DNA of 16,300 nucleotides from Muribaculaceae bacterium (GTDB lineage: Bacteria > Bacteroidota > Bacteroidia > Bacteroidales > Muribaculaceae): contig VSPO01000076.1 in assembly GCA_009775375.1 (NCBI GenBank), forward strand, positions 1 through 16,300, read 5' to 3'. Within the stretch, counting starts at the first letter, position 1, and the number at the start of each line of letters is the position of its first letter. This document shows positions 1 to 5,000 of this stretch, in pieces. Position numbers and translations under genes: made by a program. The notes under the pieces are model-generated. The model did not search any database and had not been told where the DNA came from. It was given only the letters and a program-made list of their open reading frames with translations.

Positions 1-33
1 AGCTATTAAGAGTATTTGGAAAGTCCGATTCAT
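1..33 (-). CDS. Possible start of a secreted or membrane protein gene leaving the window to the left (partial)
   Basis: An ATG on the minus strand at 33-31 opens a frame that runs off the window edge and reads MNRTFQILLIA. A basic start followed by a hydrophobic run is what the beginning of a signal peptide looks like. A near-consensus Bacteroidota promoter at 92-123 points at it, with about 50 nt between the expected transcription start and the ATG. Eleven codons are too few to identify a family, so both the gene and its start are tentative. Confidence 0.3.
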   Translation of the reverse strand, partial: MNRTFQILLIA

Positions 34-60
34 GTGGATCGAGGCAGGCAAGTCATCAAT

Positions 61-77
61 ATCTCTTAGGAAGAGAT
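61..77. repeat. Left arm of a candidate inverton site (17-bp imperfect palindrome)
   Basis: The 17 bases ATCTCTTAGGAAGAGAT consist of two 7-base complementary arms, ATCTCTT and AAGAGAT, around an asymmetric AGG centre. The copy at 237-253 is its exact reverse complement (centre CCT). Dyad arms around a short asymmetric core are typical of site-specific recombinase sites, where the core sets polarity. The site lies between a leftward promoter and the presumed gene start at position 33, so it would fall in the 5' leader. It could instead simply be a leader hairpin. Confidence 0.45.
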
Positions 78-91
78 TTGGATTTGTGCTG

Positions 92-123
92 CAAAGTTAC
101 GAATTATCCGGAAAAATACCAAA
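92..123 (-). promoter_or_regulatory. Leftward Bacteroidota-type promoter
   Basis: On the minus strand there is TTTG at 123-120, a 20-nt spacer, and TAACTTTG at 99-92. This matches the Bacteroidota -33/-7 pattern (TTTG, about 20 nt, TAnnTTTG) without mismatch and is the best promoter in the window. The expected transcription start is near 85, just before the palindromic site at 61-77. The promoter lies inside the segment bounded by the inverted 17-bp sites. Confidence 0.7.
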
Positions 124-191
124 TGAAAATCACGCGATTACGCGCATCGAGAAGATTTGAGCCGACAAATGTTTACAAAACGGCAAAAAAC

Positions 192-235
192 CTTAATACT
201 TACTCCTTAATACTTAATACTTTGCACGAAGTGCA
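192..235. repeat. TTAATACT short tandem repeats and a small palindrome
   Basis: Three near copies of TTAATACT lie in about 30 bases (192-220). They are followed by TGCAC-GAA-GTGCA (223-235), a 5-bp stem with a 3-nt loop. A TTTGCA at 221-226 resembles the end of a Bacteroidota -7 box reading rightward, but the TA is not at the right spacing. The stretch lies inside the possible invertible segment. I see no gene here. Confidence 0.5.
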
Positions 236-236
236 T

Positions 237-253
237 ATCTCTTCCTAAGAGAT
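237..253. repeat. Right arm of a candidate inverton site (17-bp imperfect palindrome)
   Basis: ATCTCTTCCTAAGAGAT is the exact reverse complement of the 17 bases at 61-77. The eight bases that follow (TTGGATTT, 254-261) also follow the left copy at 78-85 in direct orientation. The two sites are therefore inverted in their asymmetric core but direct in their right flank. The 159 bases between them hold the leftward promoter. This fits either an invertible promoter or a duplicated hairpin whose 3-nt loop was inverted. Confidence 0.45.
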
Positions 254-285
254 TTGGATTTTTTAGGAGGGAAGGGCGTTTTCCT

Positions 286-333
286 CAAAATAAAGCAGGG
301 GAACCAAAATTTTGGTTCCCCTGCTTTATTTTG
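286..333. terminator. 48-bp perfect palindrome, probable bidirectional terminator
   Basis: Bases 286-309 are the exact reverse complement of 310-333, with no loop bases: a C/G outer pair, then AAAATAAAGC, AGGGGAACC and a central AAAATTTT. Each arm ends in an A/T-rich stretch, so an RNA from either strand would form a long stem ending in a U-rich tract. It lies 126 nt beyond the HEPN gene stop at 459 and would terminate that operon and insulate the promoter region to the left. Confidence 0.65.
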
Positions 334-368
334 TCATTTTGCCATTTCATCCCCGGACCGCGGACCCC

Positions 369-416
369 GGAGTCCGTGTCGAGTACGGCATGGAGCGCAT
401 GGCTTCCAGCCTGCGC
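369..416 (-). repeat. Diverged inverted copy of the GC-rich intergenic repeat
   Basis: This stretch starts GGAGTCCGTGTCGAGTACGG and matches the reverse complement of 1479-1526 at about 38 of 46 aligned positions, with one 2-nt gap. The shared core is GCATGGAGCGCA and the shared end GCCTGCG. It can form an imperfect CGCA..GGC / GCCTGCG hairpin like the right-hand copies. It lies 42 nt beyond the HEPN stop, so copies of one repeat family bracket the HEPN/MNT pair in opposite orientation. Confidence 0.6.
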
Positions 417-458
417 ACACACCAAGTCAGAACCCAAGGGATACAAATCGGCATAAAG

Positions 459-860
459 TCAGTCTACCTTGATATATTCTATAATGTGCTGTGCAAGTTG
501 TAGAGATTGTGCAATCAATTCTTGGCCTTGTTCTTCTGTCAAAGTAAATGTGTTCTGATAGTCCGCTTTTTCCCGCATCGTCTGAAGACGGCTATACAAT
601 ATTCCATCCTCCCTTGAGAATTTACCGGACATGACGTAGTGAAGCCCAAACATAGCTGACGTTCCTTTATGAGTGCCGGTTCTTATACCATCTTTCACCA
701 TCATTGCATTGACGGCATGAAACATCGAATAATATAATCTATTTGCGACAAGATCCCAATAACCCATGTCAACATTGTGAAGAGCCTGCTGCATATTTCG
801 ATTACTCTTTTCTATCAAAAGGTCAACTGCTATTTTTCTTTGTTCTTCTGTCAGACTCAT
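459..860 (-). CDS. HEPN-domain protein, toxin-type partner of the MNT protein
   Basis: This is a 133-residue all-helical protein of the HEPN family (PF05168-like). The diagnostic motif is R41-LYYSMF-H48, an R-x6-H arrangement that falls within the R-x4-6-H ribonuclease signature of HEPN toxins. It is followed by AVNAMM in the helix that usually forms the dimer interface. The late helices (REKADY, then a helix ending HIIEYI) also suit the family. The ATG overlaps the stop of the upstream nucleotidyltransferase gene in an ATGA tetranucleotide, so the two are translationally coupled. In HEPN/MNT systems the HEPN protein is an RNase toxin neutralised by AMP transfer from the MNT protein. Toxicity here is inferred from family and context; some pairs of this type have no proven toxin activity. 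Confidence 0.85.
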   Translation of the reverse strand: MSLTEEQRKIAVDLLIEKSNRNMQQALHNVDMGYWDLVANRLYYSMFHAVNAMMVKDGIRTGTHKGTSAMFGLHYVMSGKFSREDGILYSRLQTMREKADYQNTFTLTEEQGQELIAQSLQLAQHIIEYIKVD

Positions 861-1321
861 AATCTTATAGATTCGGTGTTTACGTTGTGATAGAAAGGGG
901 TGGAACTTTCCTTAAGCCATTGGCTTCGCGTAAAGTGGATTGGGGTGATCTGCTCTCCATACTTCCATCCCAATTCTGCAAATGGGAATGCAAAATTCTT
1001 GAAATCATCATCCGACGAGATAGAATCGTCAGTCACGACAAGAATATCCCAATCTGAATATGCAGACGAGTCTCCACGGGCACGTGAGCCATATAGATAC
1101 ACCTCTCCCTGCTTGCCCTCAAACATGCGTCGGGCAAGATCTGACAATTCTTTCAATATGACGTTTTGCTTGTTCATAATAGTTCGACAATGGTCAAGCC
1201 TCAAGGGATCTCTAAGTTCCTCTCTCATATATGGATATTTTTTGGGTTTCCACTTCCTTTTCAACACGGGGATAAAGCGTGAAAGACTTTTTTCAGAATA
1301 GAAAGACATCATGTCTTTCAC
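857..1321 (-). CDS. MNT-type minimal nucleotidyltransferase, antitoxin-type partner of the HEPN protein
   Basis: The motif G78-S79-x10-D90-W-D92 matches the GSx10DxD signature of MNT-fold nucleotidyltransferases, in which the two aspartates bind the metal. These proteins act as antitoxins by AMPylating a tyrosine of the HEPN toxin. The start is uncertain. The longest frame begins with GTG at 1321, ATG codons follow at 1312 and 1309, and M49 (ATG at 1177) would give a protein of about 106 residues, the usual size for the family. The first 48 residues are basic and match nothing I recognise. No acidic residue is obvious at the third metal position (the strand reads GEQITPIHF). The gene is first in the two-gene operon, the order seen in HEPN/MNT systems. 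I find no consensus promoter upstream. Confidence 0.85.
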   Translation of the reverse strand: MKDMMSFYSEKSLSRFIPVLKRKWKPKKYPYMREELRDPLRLDHCRTIMNKQNVILKELSDLARRMFEGKQGEVYLYGSRARGDSSAYSDWDILVVTDDSISSDDDFKNFAFPFAELGWKYGEQITPIHFTRSQWLKESSTPFYHNVNTESIRL

Positions 1322-1457
1322 ATCGCGAATTTAAGACTTTTCAATGTAATAACAAAATACAAACCAAATTTTTTCAATCGCAATTTTCTCGTTCTTCTCC
1401 AAAAAGCTAAACTGCCGAACGATGATTCTATGATATTATGGATATAGTCTGCCGGTG

Positions 1458-1516
1458 CGGACTCGCTTGGAGGGTAGTCGCAGGCCGGGGACGTCCTGCG
1501 CTCCATGCTGGACTCG
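1458..1516. repeat. GC-rich intergenic hairpin repeat, copy A
   Basis: This 59-nt unit opens with CGGACTCGCTTGGAGGGTA and closes with TGGACTCG. Its middle can pair CGCAGG with CCTGCG. The unit recurs 62 nt to the right as copy B, with the same opening and a related closing sequence. The internal stem arms are retained although the loop differs, which hints that the folded form matters. It is non-coding and lies between the MNT and fimbrillin-like genes. Confidence 0.7.
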
Positions 1517-1519
1517 GCG

Positions 1520-1580
1520 CGGACTCGCTTGGAGGGTATTAGGCCGCAGGCTCTGAGGCCTGCTCCCCATGCCGGACTCG
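1520..1580. repeat. GC-rich intergenic hairpin repeat, copy B
   Basis: This 61-nt unit is in direct tandem with copy A. The first 18 bases are identical, the middle forms GCAGGC-TCTGAG-GCCTGC (6-bp stem, 6-nt loop), and it closes with CCGGACTCG. It ends 7 nt from the stop codon (1587-1589) of the fimbrillin-like gene. A trailing-end hairpin could slow or stop transcription of that gene, but there is no U-tract, so a simple intrinsic terminator is not supported. Confidence 0.7.
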
Positions 1581-1586
1581 GTGTGC

Positions 1587-3269
1587 TCAGTCGAGGTAGA
1601 AGACGTAATACTCCGTTCCGCCGATATTCTCGATGAAGATGTCACTAACATAATATAAATCCCCATTTATGATACTATTAATTTCACTGCCATTGCTATC
1701 TAACACATAGAATCTGACCATGTTGTTTTGCTGAGGCATTTCAAATTCTGCATATTTATAGCCATTATTCTTGTCATTGTCATATATAAGATCATATTTC
1801 TTAGACACCAAATTATTACCATCAAGACTAACACTGCAATAATCACTATTCCTACAATAAAAGCGATACCGCTTATCCACCGGCATCTTAGTACTTCCTC
1901 CTGATACAATTGGATTATTCAAAATAAAAATTGTGTTTCCAGTCTCCTCATCGATCCCATAAAACACGGCATCTTCAAAAAGATTTCCTTCTGTACATTG
2001 TATTCCTTTTGATGAACTCGAAAAAACATACGGAATGTTCTTTGATGATGGGATCTTATCGAGTAAAATTTCAAATGTCCTAGTAGGCCAACGATTATGA
2101 TTTCCTAATGTAGAGGTTGTAAATGTTTCCCAGCCACTACTTTTTTTAACTTTCAGATTGTCATATAACTCAAAATTAAATTTACCATAACATTTTGAGA
2201 CCGTATAGTACCATCTTACGAGGATGGTTTGGGTGATGTCGGGGGCGGGGCCGGAGCCGGTGAAGGCGGTGATTTTGAAGCGGTAGAGGTGGTTGCGGAG
2301 GAGGGATTGCCATTGCGGCTCTTCGGTCGTGGCTTGGCGCGGCATACCGTCTTCACCGTAAGGCGATAGCCAGAGGCGGGTCGTGGTCTCGGCTTCGCCT
2401 TTCTTTACCATCAGCTCTATGCAACGATTGTCGGCTTTCGCTTCTTCCCCAAATGTCATTTCCGGCACGTAGGCATAATGCGTCTTACTATCCGTCGATT
2501 TGTAGAACGTCAGTCTCTCGGCAGCCGCAGCCGCTTCGGGAATGGACGGCTTGGTCACGGCATCTCCATCTCCCTCTGAGTCTTCGTTAGGCAGCAACTG
2601 GGCGCAGGAATTATAATGGAGCATAACTGCGGAGGTTATCACTGAGCCGTCGTCAGTGGCGTTGACAATCTCAATCTTCGCCACTGCCCTGCGCATCTTT
2701 ATATTCAGCTCTAACGGTTGGTTGCCGACGAACTGCTCCGGCGAAATCCGCTGAATGCCATACATCGGAAGGCATTCCGGAATATTGCCACCTGACGGCA
2801 GGACAAACTGAAGCGAATTGCGCAGCTCCGTTAGCGTGGCCGGTGTCTCAAAGGCGCCATTCCCGTCCCCTCCGAATGCATTGCGATTGGCAACCGCCAC
2901 AATCATAACCTCTCCCCTACCTGCATATTTTCTTTCGAGTATCTCATGACTGAACTCGAGCTTTGAGCCGTCGCCTTCGAATCCATGACCATCCTTGCAG
3001 ATAGTCTCTATCAGACGGCCTGCCCCGTCATAAGCCGCTATCAGCAGATCGGACCGGTTGATGGTGTTTTCCATAGCATTGACATCCTGAGATGCGGCAC
3101 GCGTGGGAAATTCCGATACGGAAAGCCGCAGATCCATCCTCACTACAGACGAACCATCATCGGCCGCCTCCGGCTCTTCAGCGACGCACGACGCAAGCGC
3201 CATGACCATAATCATCAGCGAGGCAAACAGGAGGCAGCGAAGGGAGGGGAACGGACAGATGGTATTCAT
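1587..3269 (-). CDS. Fimbrillin-like (Mfa/FimB-type) surface lipoprotein
   Basis: I take the ATG at 3269 (560 residues); the longer frame begins with a TTG at 3296. The N-terminus has a hydrophobic run and lipobox L25-A-S-C28, so a lipoprotein exported to the outer membrane. The N-terminal part (SSVVRMDLRLSV, then SDLLIAAYDGAGRLIE and a basic MRRAVAKIEIVNA strand) and SLLRNHLYRFKITAF near residue 330 resemble Mfa-like/FimB fimbrial proteins of Bacteroidales, which form or anchor thin surface fimbriae. From about residue 350 the DNA drops sharply in GC and the protein becomes rich in N, S, Y and K, with no family I recognise. This variable C-terminal part may be the exposed tip. The gene stands alone, with a promoter at 3434-3464 and a leader hairpin at 3320-3344. 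Confidence 0.7.
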   Translation of the reverse strand: MNTICPFPSLRCLLFASLMIMVMALASCVAEEPEAADDGSSVVRMDLRLSVSEFPTRAASQDVNAMENTINRSDLLIAAYDGAGRLIETICKDGHGFEGDGSKLEFSHEILERKYAGRGEVMIVAVANRNAFGGDGNGAFETPATLTELRNSLQFVLPSGGNIPECLPMYGIQRISPEQFVGNQPLELNIKMRRAVAKIEIVNATDDGSVITSAVMLHYNSCAQLLPNEDSEGDGDAVTKPSIPEAAAAAERLTFYKSTDSKTHYAYVPEMTFGEEAKADNRCIELMVKKGEAETTTRLWLSPYGEDGMPRQATTEEPQWQSLLRNHLYRFKITAFTGSGPAPDITQTILVRWYYTVSKCYGKFNFELYDNLKVKKSSGWETFTTSTLGNHNRWPTRTFEILLDKIPSSKNIPYVFSSSSKGIQCTEGNLFEDAVFYGIDEETGNTIFILNNPIVSGGSTKMPVDKRYRFYCRNSDYCSVSLDGNNLVSKKYDLIYDNDKNNGYKYAEFEMPQQNNMVRFYVLDSNGSEINSIINGDLYYVSDIFIENIGGTEYYVFYLD

Positions 3270-3319
3270 TTTCAGACGAAAGGTTGGGTTATGCAATCAA
3301 ATCAACGCTCCGAATGGAG

Positions 3320-3344
3320 ATTTTGCGGAACTTTTCCGCAAAAT
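3320..3344 (-). promoter_or_regulatory. Hairpin in the leader of the fimbrillin-like gene
   Basis: ATTTTGCGGAA and TTCCGCAAAAT form a perfect 11-bp stem with a CTT loop (3331-3333). It lies in the presumed 5' leader, about 50 nt before the ATG at 3269 and about 85 nt after the predicted transcription start. It could be an attenuator, an mRNA-stabilising stem or a dyad operator. No following U-tract is seen on the minus strand, so constitutive termination is unlikely. Confidence 0.5.
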
Positions 3345-3433
3345 AAGCTCAAATTTCGGAAACAAGCAAGAAATCACGGTCAAAAACCACTCACGGCGCG
3401 TCTATCTCGCAGCTTCCTGCCCTGATTGTTTTA

Positions 3434-3464
3434 CAAAAATACAGCATTCCGACAACATATGCAA
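3434..3464 (-). promoter_or_regulatory. Promoter of the fimbrillin-like gene
   Basis: The minus strand shows TTG at 3464-3462, a 20-nt spacer and TATTTTTG at 3441-3434, a full match to the TAnnTTTG -7 box with a 3-of-4 -33 box. The predicted start is near 3427, giving a leader of about 160 nt that contains the hairpin at 3320-3344. It begins just beyond the terminator of the upstream operon. Confidence 0.55.
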
Positions 3465-3484
3465 GAATACGGACGATATAGACA

Positions 3485-3518
3485 GAAAAACGGGCGATAT
3501 CCTCCCGGATACCGCCCG
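3485..3518 (-). terminator. Intrinsic terminator of the GH127/metallopeptidase operon
   Basis: On the minus strand CGGGCGGTATCC pairs with GGATATCGCCCG across a 4-nt loop: a 12-bp stem with one mismatch, occupying 3491-3518. TTTTTC follows at 3490-3485. A GC-rich stem plus U-tract about 75 nt past the stop codon at 3593 is a classical rho-independent terminator. Confidence 0.85.
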
Positions 3519-3592
3519 CCATCACTACTGTCGTTTATCTATTTGTACACGATTATTGAGGGATCATTATGTTAGGTAGGTTTTTCGTAATC

Positions 3593-4993
3593 TCAGATAT
3601 TGTTGCGGATTTTGATTGAATAGGGCCATTGGGCGTCGCCGGGATTGTCGGGGCCGTCGACATTGCGCCAGTGCTCAGAAGGCGCGCCCATCACCACGAG
3701 CCAGAGTTTCTTTATCTCTTTGTCTTCCGGAGCCTTATATGCCAGTGTGCCTTTCTTTGTGCTCTGCATGTCGCCGTAGTGGGCATTACCCTCGGCATCA
3801 ATGGCCACCAGACCGTAGCGCCATCCGGCTTTGCCGGCGTTCTTGGAGAAATATCCCTTTCTTCCGGCTTCGCCACGGAAATCTATTCTGACGCTCTTCC
3901 CCTTTTCAGGCACGTCGACAGGAATTACGTTGAAACCATAGTTTTCGGGAGCGTTCTCCTTGGCGATACGCTGCCAACCGCTGCCGGCATTCTCAAGCTT
4001 CGAATGCCAGATGTCGGTGTAGTCGCGTGTATGGTCGCGCACCCGATCGATGTCCCAGTTGACAAGGCGGGCATAGTTGTGCCACATCTCGTCGTTGAAC
4101 GACTTCTGGTCCATACCGGTCATTCTCTTGTAGGTCATCACAGGATCCTCCCCTACTTTACCCTGACGGTAAAGTTCGGCAATAAACGGAGTGCCGTGCT
4201 TCTCGCCCCAAAGTTCAATGACGTAGGGGGAATGATAGATATTGTCGATATGCAGATAGGCCTTATGGGTGGCGTCGGCAAAGGCCTGGAGATGGAAATA
4301 CTCATCCTTCTGCCAGTCGGGATTCACCTGCCAGAGCATCCACTGCGAGGTCATCTCATAGAATCCCGAACCTCCCCATGCATCGCCCTCGCCGTCGCAA
4401 GGAATCTGAAGCTGGTAGCAGTGTCCGAGTTCATGAGCTATGCAGTTGAGTTTTTCATCCTGCAGACGGTTGGGCGTAACCCACAGCGCACCGATAACGC
4501 CGTCGTAGTCACCGCCCATTGCCACTCCGCGCAACGAATACTCAAGCATGACCATCATCTTGTATTTCTCGGCATTCGTGCCGGGCTTTACGAAAGCAAG
4601 ATCCTTGTAGAAATAGTCATAGTAGCTCTGGAGCCTCGACATCAGATTTGCGAGATCCACCTTCATGTTGTGCCCGTCGAGATCGGGAGCCTTGGTGATG
4701 TCAGGACCGAAGCCCTTCTCCCAAAACAGAACCACGTCGGGAGTGCTGACCATGCGCTTGAAACTCCACTTTGCTGTGTCGCTGTTAAGGTCCATTCCTC
4801 TTAAGTCCTTCGGGATATAGATTGCCTTCTCCTGGAGCTTTACCACCGACACCATGGATGATGCCGGATACGTCTCCTCCGGACTCAGGGCGATAACCCC
4901 GGTCTTTGCCGGATCGTTGTCCTGAGCTGATGCCATGACGATTGCTCCAAGCAATCCCCAAGCCAATAAAAATTTTCTCTTCATATTCATCAT
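3593..4993 (-). CDS. Secreted HExxH metallopeptidase-like protein (DUF6055-like, tentative)
   Basis: The 466-residue product begins with a basic segment and a hydrophobic core ending MASA-QDND, a signal peptide likely cut after residue 23. The strongest motif is H187-E-L-G-H191 inside CIAHELGHCYQ, the zinc site of metallopeptidases. E213 in GFYEMTSQWML, 22 residues on, is a candidate third ligand, as in gluzincins. A mixed C-terminal region follows. The overall look resembles DUF6055-type secreted proteins of Bacteroidota, but that assignment is from memory. The first ATG lies 7 nt after the GH127 stop, so the two are one operon; alternative ATGs follow at 4990 and 4984. Its role is probably extracytoplasmic cleavage or binding of a proteinaceous or glycoprotein substrate together with GH127. 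Peptidase activity is inferred from the motif only. Confidence 0.65.
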   Translation of the reverse strand: MMNMKRKFLLAWGLLGAIVMASAQDNDPAKTGVIALSPEETYPASSMVSVVKLQEKAIYIPKDLRGMDLNSDTAKWSFKRMVSTPDVVLFWEKGFGPDITKAPDLDGHNMKVDLANLMSRLQSYYDYFYKDLAFVKPGTNAEKYKMMVMLEYSLRGVAMGGDYDGVIGALWVTPNRLQDEKLNCIAHELGHCYQLQIPCDGEGDAWGGSGFYEMTSQWMLWQVNPDWQKDEYFHLQAFADATHKAYLHIDNIYHSPYVIELWGEKHGTPFIAELYRQGKVGEDPVMTYKRMTGMDQKSFNDEMWHNYARLVNWDIDRVRDHTRDYTDIWHSKLENAGSGWQRIAKENAPENYGFNVIPVDVPEKGKSVRIDFRGEAGRKGYFSKNAGKAGWRYGLVAIDAEGNAHYGDMQSTKKGTLAYKAPEDKEIKKLWLVVMGAPSEHWRNVDGPDNPGDAQWPYSIKIRNNI

Positions 4994-5000
4994 GGTGCTA

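Noticed and set aside
61..253. CRISPR-like or insertion-sequence reading of the paired palindromic elements
   Set aside because: Only two copies exist, with no spacers, cas genes, transposase or target-site duplication.
900..1301. 133-codon plus-strand open frame opposite the MNT gene
   Set aside because: The minus-strand frame contains GSx10DxD and couples to HEPN through an ATGA overlap; the plus-strand frame has no features.
1331..1400. TTTG-containing stretch upstream of the MNT gene as its promoter
   Set aside because: The minus strand has TATTTTG, one base short of TAnnTTTG, and no correctly spaced -33 box.
3629..4804. Long plus-strand open frame (391 codons) opposite the HExxH gene
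   Set aside because: It is an antisense shadow: the minus-strand frame has a signal peptide, a zinc motif and operon spacing, whereas this one has no recognisable domain.
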